Origin: Caldisericia bacterium
Lineage (GTDB): Bacteria; Caldisericota; Caldisericia; B22-G15
Length of the DNA stretch: 36,308 nt
Assembly (NCBI GenBank): GCA_030018355.1
Contig: JASEFN010000003.1
Span: 47,631 to 83,938 of the forward strand
Direction of reading: 5' to 3'
In this document: in pieces, positions 1-8,360 of the stretch
How positions within the stretch are numbered: the first letter of the stretch is position 1
Layout of the letters: every line of letters begins with the position of its first letter
Position numbers and translations under genes: made by a program
The notes under the pieces: generated by a model
Databases searched by the model: none
What the model was told of the DNA's origin: nothing
The model's input: only the letters and a program-made list of their open reading frames with translations

Positions 1-322
1 TCCATTACTCTTTTTAACCCAATTTTCTCCACCATCAATAGATTTATAAACTCCACAATTTGATCGTAATCCAGCATACAAAATTTTCGAATTATTGGGA
101 TTAATTTCTAATGCAAAAATACTTTTATTTTCAGGTAATCCATTACTCTTTTTAACCCAATTTTCTCCACCATCAATAGATTTATAAACTCCAGGACCTG
201 CTGCTACATATAATATGTTAGAATTATTTTGGTCTACAATTATTGAGTTAATATTATTTTCAGGTAATCCATTACTCTTTTTAACCCAACTTTCTCCTCC
301 ATCAATAGATTTATACAAATCT
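1..322 (-). repeat. Near-identical tandem DNA repeats encoding BNR blades
   Basis: Three copies of a ~55-bp unit begin at 1, 139 and 268 (periods 138 and 129 bp). The copies at 1-55 and 139-193 look identical base for base. The copy at 268 differs at a few positions. The DNA between the copies is much less conserved. The conserved part encodes the Asp-box turn and the following SNGLPE linker. Confidence 0.85.
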
Positions 323-513
323 TTACTAGTGCCTATATAAAGTTTTTTACTATCTTTATTGTCAATTGCAATCGAATACACTTTTTCACCATAAACTTTA
401 TATATAGTTTCCCATTTTTTCTCAAATTTATCGATTTCATTATTAGATAATAAAATATTGAAACTATAAAGGAAGATTATTAAAATTAAACAAAAATTAA
501 TTAACTTTTTCAT
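1..513 (-). CDS. BNR/Asp-box repeat secreted protein (3' part outside window)
   Basis: The frame opens at an ATG (complement of 511-513) behind an AAGGAGGC ribosome-binding site and stays open to the window edge, so only the first 171 residues are visible. The N-terminus (MKKLINFCLILIIFLYSFN) is a signal peptide. It is followed by repeated units of about 43-46 residues centred on YKSIDGGENWVKKSNGLPE, the SxDxGxxW pattern of BNR/Asp-box propeller blades (sialidase, Ycf48 and VPS10-like). Three such units lie in the window. Blades of this type form a beta-propeller outside the membrane; the ligand cannot be told. The gene follows the FN3/stalk protein on the same strand, so both may belong to one surface-protein group. 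Whether it also ends in a stalk domain cannot be seen. Confidence 0.85.
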   Translation of the reverse strand, partial: MKKLINFCLILIIFLYSFNILLSNNEIDKFEKKWETIYKVYGEKVYSIAIDNKDSKKLYIGTSKDLYKSIDGGESWVKKSNGLPENNINSIIVDQNNSNILYVAAGPGVYKSIDGGENWVKKSNGLPENKSIFALEINPNNSKILYAGLRSNCGVYKSIDGGENWVKKSNG

Positions 514-552
514 TTTATAAGCCTCCTTTATTTTGTCTCTTTTTTCATTTTA

Positions 553-577
553 AAAGGGAGGAAAGTATCCTCCCTTT
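553..577 (-). terminator. Hairpin between FN3/stalk gene and BNR gene
   Basis: A perfect 10-bp inverted repeat (AAAGGGAGGA with TCCTCCCTTT, loop of 5) lies 9 nt past the stop codon at 586. On the minus strand the stem ends in TTTT followed by an A-rich stretch, so the U-tract is short. It probably ends the upstream transcript, perhaps partially. Confidence 0.6.
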
Positions 578-585
578 AATAAATT

Positions 586-3500
586 TTATTCCCCAGGATA
601 AGTAATCTTTACTACTTTAAGATTTGGATCCCAATCAACTTTACACCCAAGATTTTCTGCAATGAATCTTATTGGTAACATAGTTCTACCAGGTGGAATT
701 GTTATAGGTTTTACATTTGGATTTGTTGGATCAATCAACTTATATTCACCATTAACTGTTGCAAGATTTTTTCCTATCCAGAGTTCAATAGTTATTCCTT
801 TAAAATTAATTGTGACTTTTTGTTCTTTTGCTTCCCAGCCAACTTTTGCTCCTAATGCTTCAGCAACATATCTAATTGGAAGTAGAGTTCTTCCTTCAAC
901 TATCATTGGAGCAACATCCATATTTTTCGTCTCATTATTTTGATAATAAAAAGTTCTACCAATATAAAATCTTAAAATTATCACTTCTATATCTTTCATT
1001 GTTTTAATTCTGATTTCATTTGAATAATTTGATTCACCAAAAGAGTTAAATGCTTTAATTCTATAATAATATGTTTTATCTGGAACGAGGTTTTTATCTA
1101 CATATTTATTAGAATCTTTTGGTAAAGTAGAAATAGTAATATAGATTCCACCTTCTTCTTTTCTTTCTAATATAAATCCATCCTCGTTATCTGAGTTATC
1201 TTTCCATGTAAGCGAAATTTCAGATTTTGACACCGCCTCACCCAAAAGGTTCGTTGGTGCATTTGGTTTTGTTCCACATGGTGGAGTTATTACCATAAAT
1301 TCATTAGAAGATGTAGAAACGCCATATGAATTGAATGCATAAATTATATAATAATATTTAGTATTTCCTAAAACAGTTGTATCAGTATATGTTGTTTTAT
1401 TTGAAGGAAGGGTTGCGAGAAATGAATAACTACCACCTTCAATTTTTCTTTCCACTTTAAACCCATCCTCATTATCTGAATTATCTTGCCATATAAGAGA
1501 AACTTCACTGCATGAAGATGCAGAAGCAATTAAATTTGAAGGAGGATTTGGAGAAACTCCAATTTGTGGAGTTGTTGCATTTGCTTCATTTGAAAAAGGA
1601 GAGTATCCATAAGTATTAAATGCTCTTACTCTATAATAATAAGTTGTATTTGGATTAACAATATCTATAAATTCTGTTGTGTTTGCTGGAAGTGTTTTTA
1701 TTTCACTATAAGACCCTGCTAACTCTTTTCTTTCTATTTTAAACCCATCCTCATTATCTGAATTATCTACCCATGTAACTTTTATTTGAGTTGGAGATAA
1801 AACAGTAAGAGTTAAATCATCTGGAGCGTTTGGAATTGTTCCACATGAAGGAGTTGTAACTATTTTTTCATTTGAACTATTTTCTCCATAATCATTAAAG
1901 GCTATAACCTTATATGTATATATTTTATTTTCTGATACTGTTTCATCAAGATATGTGGTTGTATCAGAACCAACAGTAACTAATACAATATATGCTCCAC
2001 TTCCTTCTTTTCTTTCTATTTTAAATCCATCTTCATTATCTGAATTATCTGTCCAATTTAATTGAACTTGGTTACATGATAAAATATTTGCATTTAAATT
2101 AGATGGTGAATTTGGTGGATTTCCAAGAGGTAAAGTTGTTGCACTTGCTTCATTTGAAGAAGATTGACCAAAAGAGTTATATGCAATTACTTTATAATAA
2201 TATTTTGTATTTGGAGAAAGAGAAGTATCATTATAAGAAGTAATATTTGCTCCTAATGTGGCAATTTCTAAATATGAACCACCTTCAATTTTTCTTTGAA
2301 TTTTAAAACCTGTCTCATTATCTGAATTATCATTCCAACTTAAATTTATCTGAGTTGATGAAATAACATTTAAAGTTAAATTTGATGGTGCATTTGGTGG
2401 TGTTCCACATGGTGGAGTTGTAATATTTATTTCATTAGAATATCCAGAGTCACCATAACTATTTTTTGCCTTTACTCTATAATAATATTTTGTATTTTCT
2501 GAAACAGAAGTATCTGAATAAATTATAGTATTGGCTGGTAATGTCGCTATTATTGAATAGATTCCTCCTTCAATTTTCCTTTCCACTATATAATTTGTTT
2601 CATCTGATGCATTATCAAGCCAAGACATATCTATTTGATTACAGTTAACAGCAGTACCTTGCAAATTTGTTGGTGATGCTGGAGGAGAACCAAGTTGTAA
2701 AGTTTTGGCAGAAACTGTATTTGAAAAGGTAGATTCATTTAAATCTCTTTTAGCTTTTATCTTATACCAATAAGTAGTGTTTGGATTACATGTTGTATCT
2801 ATATAACTTGTATTTGAAGAAGAGATTGATGTTAATCCAAAGAAGGTAATGCCATCTGTGCTTTTTGAAATTGATATTGAAGTTGCATTTGAATCAACTG
2901 GATCCCAATTTAATCTAATTGAGTTTGGTGAAAGTGGAGTTGCTGTAAGATTTGTTGGAGTTTTTAAAACATAAACCGTTAAATTTATATTTTCAAAACT
3001 ATCTCCTGCACTATTATAAGTTCTCACTTGATATATATGAGAACCATAATTTGTTTCAATAAAATTTTTGTTAAAAGTTGAGTTTGAAAGCGTAAATTTT
3101 AGATTATAAGTATATATTGGTGGAAGTGGTGGAGGAGGAGTTAATTTAATAACTTCATATATTTTAAAACCCAATATTGTTGTACCTGTTGGATAATTTG
3201 TATATGTCCATACAAGGTAAACTGTATTCCCCTGTGCGCTACCTGAAAAAGTGTTTACACCTTTTGGAAATGTTTTAAGAGCAATTTCTGATGACCAACC
3301 GCTAAAATCATCATGTATCCCAGTTTCATCATATCTTCTTAATGTTAAAGAGTATTTATATTCTGTATTTGGTAAAACAGTTGTATCTGTATAAGTTGTT
3401 AAAGTTTTATCTATTGTCGCAATTTTTAATGGCCAGTCAGGGCCAGGAATTGTGTTTCTCCAAATTTCAATTTTATTAGCATTACTATCAACTGGATTCC

Positions 3501-3924
3501 ATGAAAGTTTTAAATCATACTTTCCAGAAACATGTTCAACTTTTAACCCTGTTGGTGTTACTAAAACATATGTTTCAAGATTTGAAGTATAACTACTATA
3601 AAGTATTGTAAATAACCATTTCCATCTTGTTCTAATTCTATAAATATGTTTTCCAACAGATTGTCCTGTAAAAGTTTTTTTGAGATTAGGGTACATAACT
3701 TCAGCAACTTTATTCCATGTGATACCATTATATTCTTCAATTTCAAAATAGTAGTCTCCATATGGATATGGTAAAGTGTATTTCCATTCAAGTAATATAG
3801 AAGTACCTGATGAATAGGCTACTGGATTTTCGGGTTTATTTAGATTTGTTATCCCAAGAACAGAATGCAAGTTTAAACTTAATAAAATAGTAATTAAAGT
3901 TAGTAAAAGAGTTAATTTTTTCAA
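586..3924 (-). CDS. Secreted multi-FN3 protein with C-terminal stalk domain
   Basis: 1112 residues, TTG start behind AAAGGAGAG. Residues 1-25 are a signal peptide. About ten fibronectin type III domains follow. The first four (about 27-410) are diverse. The last six (about 412-975) are regular ~94-residue units with the signature WxDNSDNEDGFKIERK and a Y-Y-Y-x-V strand. Residues 976-1112 form a stalk domain (copper amine oxidase N-terminal-like, PF07833 type) made of two halves marked GRTLLPIRYVAEALGAKV and GRTMLPIRFIAENLGCKV. There is no LPXTG, S-layer homology or C-terminal membrane segment, so the stalk domain is the obvious candidate for wall attachment or assembly (inference). The same C-terminal domain ends the PQQ-propeller protein at 11228. 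No catalytic domain is visible; an adhesive or structural surface role is likely. Confidence 0.85.
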   Translation of the reverse strand: MKKLTLLLTLITILLSLNLHSVLGITNLNKPENPVAYSSGTSILLEWKYTLPYPYGDYYFEIEEYNGITWNKVAEVMYPNLKKTFTGQSVGKHIYRIRTRWKWLFTILYSSYTSNLETYVLVTPTGLKVEHVSGKYDLKLSWNPVDSNANKIEIWRNTIPGPDWPLKIATIDKTLTTYTDTTVLPNTEYKYSLTLRRYDETGIHDDFSGWSSEIALKTFPKGVNTFSGSAQGNTVYLVWTYTNYPTGTTILGFKIYEVIKLTPPPPLPPIYTYNLKFTLSNSTFNKNFIETNYGSHIYQVRTYNSAGDSFENINLTVYVLKTPTNLTATPLSPNSIRLNWDPVDSNATSISISKSTDGITFFGLTSISSSNTSYIDTTCNPNTTYWYKIKAKRDLNESTFSNTVSAKTLQLGSPPASPTNLQGTAVNCNQIDMSWLDNASDETNYIVERKIEGGIYSIIATLPANTIIYSDTSVSENTKYYYRVKAKNSYGDSGYSNEINITTPPCGTPPNAPSNLTLNVISSTQINLSWNDNSDNETGFKIQRKIEGGSYLEIATLGANITSYNDTSLSPNTKYYYKVIAYNSFGQSSSNEASATTLPLGNPPNSPSNLNANILSCNQVQLNWTDNSDNEDGFKIERKEGSGAYIVLVTVGSDTTTYLDETVSENKIYTYKVIAFNDYGENSSNEKIVTTPSCGTIPNAPDDLTLTVLSPTQIKVTWVDNSDNEDGFKIERKELAGSYSEIKTLPANTTEFIDIVNPNTTYYYRVRAFNTYGYSPFSNEANATTPQIGVSPNPPSNLIASASSCSEVSLIWQDNSDNEDGFKVERKIEGGSYSFLATLPSNKTTYTDTTVLGNTKYYYIIYAFNSYGVSTSSNEFMVITPPCGTKPNAPTNLLGEAVSKSEISLTWKDNSDNEDGFILERKEEGGIYITISTLPKDSNKYVDKNLVPDKTYYYRIKAFNSFGESNYSNEIRIKTMKDIEVIILRFYIGRTFYYQNNETKNMDVAPMIVEGRTLLPIRYVAEALGAKVGWEAKEQKVTINFKGITIELWIGKNLATVNGEYKLIDPTNPNVKPITIPPGRTMLPIRFIAENLGCKVDWDPNLKVVKITYPGE
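1000..2691 (-). repeat. Six FN3 repeats arranged as three two-domain units
   Basis: FN3 domains 5-10 alternate between two types. Domains 5, 7 and 9 carry a Cys in the first strand (AVNCNQ, LSCNQ, SSCSE) and a second Cys at their end (PPCG, PSCG, PPCG). Domains 6, 8 and 10 have Ser, Pro or Lys and Leu, Ile or Met there. The loop before the Tyr-rich strand alternates less strictly: SEN in 5 and 7, PN or PD in 6, 8 and 10. This indicates expansion by duplication of a two-domain unit. Confidence 0.8.
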
Positions 3925-4066
3925 TTTTTTCTCTCCTTTCTCAGAAAATTTTAGAATTTAATTAATTTAGTATTAATCAAATCCAAAATTTTCCGACATA
4001 TTAGTATTTATTTCATTATATTATAATTTTTATAAATTTTTATAAAAAATTATATAAAATTAAAAT

Positions 4067-4471
4067 ATGAAAAACCTTATATCATCTGGTGGAGTAATAA
4101 TTAATCAAGATAAAGTTTTAATCTTAAAAAGAGATAAAACATGGGTTTTTCCGAAGGGAAAAGTAAAAGAGAATGAAAATTTAATTGAAACTGCAAAAAG
4201 AGAAATTTTTGAAGAAACAGGAATCAAAGTTGATGAACCTCTATTTTTTATTGGAACAACAAAATATAAATTTGTAAAGGAAAATGAAATATATAATAAA
4301 GAAGTTCACTATTATTTATTTAAAGTTGATACTTTAAATGTAAATATTGAAACTAGTTTTATTGGTTTTGGTTGGTTTTATTTTGATGAAGGATTAAAAA
4401 TTTTAACTTTTAAAAATGACAAAAAATTATTTAAAAATGCTTTAAAAAAATTAAAGGAGGCCAATTTATAA
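4067..4471 (+). CDS. Nudix (NUDIX/MutT-family) hydrolase
   Basis: 134 residues, about the size of a single Nudix domain. The complete Nudix box (G-x5-E-x7-REUxEExGU) runs from GKVKENE through REIFEETGI, giving the metal-binding Glu residues. The N-terminal SSGGVIINQDKVLILKR and WVFPKGKV strands are typical of MutT/diadenosine-polyphosphate hydrolases, which cleave nucleoside diphosphates linked to another group; the substrate cannot be assigned. The ATG at 4067 has no Shine-Dalgarno sequence. A TATAAA hexamer at 4053-4058 sits where a -10 box for a nearly leaderless mRNA would be. The gene stands alone on the plus strand, divergent from the FN3 gene and convergent with the SIMPL gene. Confidence 0.9.
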   Translation: MKNLISSGGVIINQDKVLILKRDKTWVFPKGKVKENENLIETAKREIFEETGIKVDEPLFFIGTTKYKFVKENEIYNKEVHYYLFKVDTLNVNIETSFIGFGWFYFDEGLKILTFKNDKKLFKNALKKLKEANL

Positions 4472-4478
4472 GGCCTCC
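4456..4478. terminator. Bidirectional terminator between Nudix and SIMPL genes
   Basis: GGAGGCC (4456-4462) pairs with GGCCTCC (4472-4478) around a 9-nt loop that contains the Nudix stop codon (4469-4471). On the plus strand ATTATTTTT follows a few bases later; on the minus strand the stem is followed by TTTAATTTTTTT. It serves two convergent genes only 26 nt apart. Confidence 0.75.
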
Positions 4479-4497
4479 CACATTATTTTTAAATAAA

Positions 4498-5247
4498 TTA
4501 AAAAATAAATTTAACATTTACAGTAACTTGAATTGATTGTAATCCTTCGTAAATTGGAGTAGTTATTTCAGGTGCTGGCATTGTTTTTAAATCATATCTT
4601 ATTACTGGAAATGAAATATCTGAAATATTGATTTCTTGAACTCCTTTAATTTTCTCACCAATTGTGTTTAGGGCTGTTTCTGCTTTTTTCTTTGCATCTT
4701 CCATTGCAAACTCAATTGCTTTTAGTTTCAATTCATTTTTGTCTAAAATATCAAATGTAATTCCATAAACTACATTAGCGCCATTTGTTGTAGTTGCATC
4801 AAGAACTTCCCCAATAAACTTTGTATCAAGTTTTCCATCTTGAGTTTTCTTTGTGATTTTTATATTTAACACATTTCTAACTTTATAACCTGTGACAACT
4901 GGTGGCTCATTTTGAGGATAAAAATAAACTGGAGAGATTGAATATTCAACAGTTTCTAACTCATCTTCTTTAACACCTAATTTTAAAAGTGCTTTAACAA
5001 TTTGATCCATAATTTTTGCATTCTCCTCTGCTGCTTCTTTTGCGGTTTTTCTTTCTATTTCAACTCCTACGCTAATATAAGCAACATCTGGCTTAACATA
5101 GACTACACCCTGACCTGTAACTGTTAAAAAATTTTCTGATGATACATTTGACATTTGATTTACTTCATTTTTTCCAAAACTTACACCAAAAAGGGACATC
5201 CCTAAAATTAAAACTGAAATCAAAAAAAGTGTTAAAACTTTTTTCAT
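4498..5247 (-). CDS. SIMPL (DUF541) domain secreted protein
   Basis: 249 residues with ATG behind AGGAGGTG. A signal peptide (about residues 1-26) is followed by the SIMPL/DUF541 fold: LTVTGQGVVYVKPDVAYI at the start, then AKEAAEENAKIMDQIVKAL, the conserved YSISPVYFYP and GYKVRNVL segments, and a C-terminal VTVNVKF strand. Family members (BP26/OMP28, YggE-like) are envelope proteins, some linked to oxidative-stress tolerance or oligomeric channel-like rings; the biochemical role is poorly defined. It lies downstream of the ECF sigma/anti-sigma pair on the same strand but after a terminator-like hairpin, so it may be a separate transcript or a read-through member of an envelope-stress set (inference). 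Confidence 0.85.
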   Translation of the reverse strand: MKKVLTLFLISVLILGMSLFGVSFGKNEVNQMSNVSSENFLTVTGQGVVYVKPDVAYISVGVEIERKTAKEAAEENAKIMDQIVKALLKLGVKEDELETVEYSISPVYFYPQNEPPVVTGYKVRNVLNIKITKKTQDGKLDTKFIGEVLDATTTNGANVVYGITFDILDKNELKLKAIEFAMEDAKKKAETALNTIGEKIKGVQEINISDISFPVIRYDLKTMPAPEITTPIYEGLQSIQVTVNVKFIF

Positions 5248-5283
5248 ACTTACACCTCCTATTTATTTAAACTGAAATTTTTC

Positions 5284-5309
5284 AAAAAAGTTTCAAAATG
5301 GAGAAACTT
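5284..5309 (-). terminator. Rho-independent terminator of sigma/anti-sigma operon
   Basis: On the minus strand AAGTTTC pairs with GAAACTT (5303-5309 and 5288-5294) around an 8-nt loop, and the stem runs directly into six T residues counting its own end. The stem overlaps the stop codon of the anti-sigma-like gene. Confidence 0.65.
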
Positions 5310-5994
5310 AAGAAGGATAAACAAAAAATTGAATTTTATTCACTTCTAAATCAAGGATTATAATCCAAAAACCCCTATTTCCTAAAACTTTTATAAAAAA
5401 TAAATTATCTTTTATAATTTTTATTAAAGAGAGATTGTTTTCATTTATAAATTCAAATCTTTGATCTTTCTTTAATACATTTAAAATTTTATCAATTAAA
5501 TTTCTGTCTATAATTTTAAATGTTTCTTCTTTTTGTTCAATTTCATTTAAATCAATATTATTTTCTTTTAAAAAATTTTCATTATAAATTAATTTTTCAA
5601 AATTTCCATCCTTTTCAAAAACAATAATTCCACTTTTAAACTTTTTTATTAAAGTTCCATTTTTATCAATTTCTACTTTTTCAATTTCATCATTTGAAAT
5701 TATTTTATTTATTTCTTCATCATATATTTGATTCATTGTTTTAAATGTTTCGGGTGGTTTAAATAATGCTTTATTTCTTAAAGATAGATTCTTATAAATA
5801 AAAATTGTTGGTAAAATTATAAGAATAATTATTGTAGCAAAAGAAAAAACTTTTTTATAAAATAATTTTCTTGCTCTCTCTTTCCTTTTATCATAAAGTT
5901 CAAAAAGGCGCTTTTTGAGTTCTTCTTTAAACTCTTCGTCCTTGATTTCAATTTTCTTTACATTCTTTAAGAATTCTTCAAATCTTTCCATCAT
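5308..5994 (-). CDS. Putative anti-sigma factor, single membrane span
   Basis: 228 residues. The N-terminal ~45 residues are charged and helical (predicted cytoplasmic), one hydrophobic segment follows (VFSFATIIILIILPTIFIYK, about 47-67), and the rest is a soluble outer domain of lysine/glutamate-rich beta and helical character with no family I recognise. The assignment rests on context: the gene starts 2 nt after the stop of an ECF sigma factor, and the layout cytoplasmic helix, one membrane span, external sensor domain is that of membrane anti-sigma factors. No HxxxCxxC zinc anti-sigma motif is present. ATGATG gives two possible starts. Role by inference: holds the partner sigma factor until an envelope signal releases it. 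Confidence 0.6.
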   Translation of the reverse strand: MMERFEEFLKNVKKIEIKDEEFKEELKKRLFELYDKRKERARKLFYKKVFSFATIIILIILPTIFIYKNLSLRNKALFKPPETFKTMNQIYDEEINKIISNDEIEKVEIDKNGTLIKKFKSGIIVFEKDGNFEKLIYNENFLKENNIDLNEIEQKEETFKIIDRNLIDKILNVLKKDQRFEFINENNLSLIKIIKDNLFFIKVLGNRGFWIIILDLEVNKIQFFVYPS

Positions 5995-5996
5995 AT

Positions 5997-6557
5997 TTAT
6001 AAACTTATATCTTTTAAAAAAGTTTCATCTTCTTTTATAATATCTCTTAACTTCATAAGACCCCTTCTAATTAAAGTTTTTACACTATTCTCATTCATAT
6101 TTAAAATTTCACTAATTTCTGAAATTTTTTTATTTTCTAAAAATCTCAACGATATAACAGTTTGATATTTAATTGGTAATTTTAAAATAGATTTTTGCAA
6201 AAGAAAAAACTTTTTTTCATAAGAAATTGAATTTAAAAAGTCAATTTTTTCCTCACTATCAACATCTTCTTTTAAAAGCAATTTCCCCTTTCTTTTAATA
6301 AAATCATTAACAACATTCGTAGAGATTTTAAGTAAAAAAAATAAATATGGTTTTCCAATATCTCTATATTTATCTAATGACAAAAGTGCTCTTGTAAAAA
6401 CTTCTTGTGTTAAATCTTTTGCATCTTCTTTTGAGCCAATTCTTCTGTATATATAATTCAAAACATCATAAAAATACTCTTCAAATAAAATACCGAAAGC
6501 ACTTTTATCAAATTTTGCCCTTTCAATTAACTCTTTTTCCTTTTCTCTATCAAACAT
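5997..6557 (-). CDS. ECF-type RNA polymerase sigma factor
   Basis: 186 residues, the usual ECF length. Region 2 is visible from FGILFEEYFYDVLNYIYRRI through the DAKDLTQEVFTRALLSL helix, which contacts core polymerase and the -10 element. Region 4 is LPIKYQTVISLRFLENKKIS followed by the helix-turn-helix EISEILNMNENSVKTLIRRG. There is no region 1 or 3. The ATG at 6557 has no clear Shine-Dalgarno; the leader is almost pure A/T. It is followed at 2 nt by a single-span membrane protein that is the likely anti-sigma. Autoregulation is common in this family but no promoter motif can be assigned from one site. Confidence 0.9.
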   Translation of the reverse strand: MFDREKEKELIERAKFDKSAFGILFEEYFYDVLNYIYRRIGSKEDAKDLTQEVFTRALLSLDKYRDIGKPYLFFLLKISTNVVNDFIKRKGKLLLKEDVDSEEKIDFLNSISYEKKFFLLQKSILKLPIKYQTVISLRFLENKKISEISEILNMNENSVKTLIRRGLMKLRDIIKEDETFLKDISL

Positions 6558-6634
6558 TAATATATAAAAATAAAAAAATAAATATTTAAAATAAGAATTT
6601 GAGATTTAAAACAATATTAATTTTAAATAATTTA

Positions 6635-7990
6635 TTAACCTTTAAGGAATTTGAGTTTTTCTACCTCTTCTTCGTCAACAATGTATTCTGATTCGATCTT
6701 TTTTTCTTGTACTACCTTCCTTCTAATTTCTTCTTCAAAAAGCGCTTTAATTGAGAGTCTCATTTTTCTATCTTCTGGTTTAAGTTCAACAACTTTTGCT
6801 TCAACTTCTTGGCCAATTTGAAGCGCCTCTTCTGGTTTTTTGATTTTCTTTAATGAGATTTGAGAAACATGAATAAGACCAGTTACTCCTTCTTCAAGTT
6901 CAATTACTGCTCCAAAAGGTAAAAATCTAATCACCTTTCCTTTAACAATTGTTCCAACAGGATATCTTTCTTCAATATTATCCCATGGGTGTGGCTTTGT
7001 TTGTCTTAAAGAAAGAGAGATTTTTTCTTCTTCTGGATCAACTTTTAAAATTTTTACTCTAATTTTTTGTTTTTTCCTTACCACTTCTCTTGCAGGTTTT
7101 CTTGGTCCCCATGTTAATTCTGATAGATGAATTAATCCTTCAACACCTTTGCCAAGATCAACAAAAACACCAAATTCTACAATTCCTACAACTGTTCCAA
7201 CAACAATTTCTCCTTCTTTTTCTTTAAGTTGGTAAAAATATTCTTTTCTTTCTCTCTCTTTCTCTTCCTCTAAAATAACTCTTCTTGATACAATAATTTT
7301 TCTTATCTCTCTATCAAATTCAATTATTTTAACCTTTAGTTTTTTGTTTAAATAATTTGATAAATCTTTCTTTTTTACTATGTCTAATTCAATTTGTGTT
7401 CTTGGTAAAAATGCAGGAAGACCCAAATCAATTAAAAGACCACCTTTAACTACTCTTGTAACAGTTCCCTCTATCTCTCTTTTATTTTCATATGCTTCTT
7501 TAAGTTCTCTCCATACTTTCTCATAATCTGCTCTTCTTTTTGAAAGAACAAGATCTCCTGTTGGTCCTTCGCTTCTTACAACGTAAACATCAATTTCTTC
7601 TCCCTCTTTTACTATATCCTTTGCAGAAACTCCCTTTTCTTTTGTTAACTCTTTAAGTGGAATATATGTTTCAAATTTTCTTCCAACACTAACAAGAGCA
7701 CCATCATCTTCAACTTTTACAACAATTGCTTTAATTATTTCTCCTTTCTTAAATTTTCTTGGTAGATAATCTTCTGTTATTTTCTTTATTTCTTCAAGTT
7801 CTTCATTTGAATTTTCTTCTTCCTCCTCTTCCTCCTCTTTTTCCATTTCAGATAAAATATTTCTAATTTCTTCTTCTCCTAATGATTCTTCCTCTTCTTC
7901 CACCTCCTCCTCTTTTTCTTTTTCATTTTCTTCACTCATACTCTCTTCAAACTCTTCATTGTTTAAAAACCTTTCTTCCCTATCCTCCAT
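6635..7990 (-). CDS. rpsA: S1 RNA-binding domain protein (ribosomal protein S1 homologue)
   Basis: 451 residues, ATG behind GGAGG. Four S1 OB-fold domains lie at about 81-152, 171-238, 260-329 and 345-415; the third is the most canonical (GTVVGIVEFGVFVDLGKGVE, GLIHLSEL). Four domains match the shorter S1 of low-GC Gram-positives rather than the six of Escherichia coli. Residues 1-76 are an extremely acidic low-complexity tail dominated by Glu. S1 helps load mRNA onto the 30S subunit. It is the last gene of the translation block, 12 nt after rplT, an unusual and fitting place. Whether it is a true 30S protein or an S1-like RNA-binding factor is not settled by sequence alone. Confidence 0.85.
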   Translation of the reverse strand: MEDREERFLNNEEFEESMSEENEKEKEEEVEEEEESLGEEEIRNILSEMEKEEEEEEEENSNEELEEIKKITEDYLPRKFKKGEIIKAIVVKVEDDGALVSVGRKFETYIPLKELTKEKGVSAKDIVKEGEEIDVYVVRSEGPTGDLVLSKRRADYEKVWRELKEAYENKREIEGTVTRVVKGGLLIDLGLPAFLPRTQIELDIVKKKDLSNYLNKKLKVKIIEFDREIRKIIVSRRVILEEEKERERKEYFYQLKEKEGEIVVGTVVGIVEFGVFVDLGKGVEGLIHLSELTWGPRKPAREVVRKKQKIRVKILKVDPEEEKISLSLRQTKPHPWDNIEERYPVGTIVKGKVIRFLPFGAVIELEEGVTGLIHVSQISLKKIKKPEEALQIGQEVEAKVVELKPEDRKMRLSIKALFEEEIRRKVVQEKKIESEYIVDEEEVEKLKFLKG

Positions 7991-8002
7991 AAAAACCTCC
8001 TT

Positions 8003-8359
8003 TTAACCTAAATTCTCCTTTGCCTTTTCGACAAGAAAAGCAAAACTCTCCTTGTCATGAATGGCAAGTTCAGATAGCATCTTTCTATTTAAATTTATTG
8101 CAGCCTTTTTAAGCCCATATATAAATCTTGAATATGAGACACCAAATTCTTTAAGTGCAGCTGAAATTCTTGTTATCCATAATCTCCTCATATCTCTTTT
8201 CTTTAATCTTCTTCCTACATAAGAATAGTGTAGTGCATGTTCTACTGCCTCTCTTGCAACTCTATATCTTACAGATGCTGCACCTCTAAAACCTTTAGCA
8301 AGTTTAAGAATCTTTTTTCTCCTTCTTCTTGTATATGGACCACCTTTAACCCTACTCAT
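8003..8359 (-). CDS. rplT: 50S ribosomal protein L20
   Basis: 118 residues, the standard length. The start (MSRVKGGPYTRRRRKKILKL) and the motifs AKGFRGAASVRYRVAREAV and RRLWITRISAALKEFGVSYS are diagnostic. L20 is an early 23S rRNA-binding assembly protein. The ATG follows an AGGAGGTTAAT site that overlaps the rpmI stop; only 1 nt separates the genes. In Bacillus and E. coli L20 represses its own operon; no leader structure for that is evident here. Confidence 0.97.
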   Translation of the reverse strand: MSRVKGGPYTRRRRKKILKLAKGFRGAASVRYRVAREAVEHALHYSYVGRRLKKRDMRRLWITRISAALKEFGVSYSRFIYGLKKAAINLNRKMLSELAIHDKESFAFLVEKAKENLG

Positions 8360-8360
8360 A

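Noticed and set aside
1-322. CRISPR-like array
   Set aside because: The repeat unit is coding (BNR blades in an open frame), the spacing is not constant and there are only three copies.
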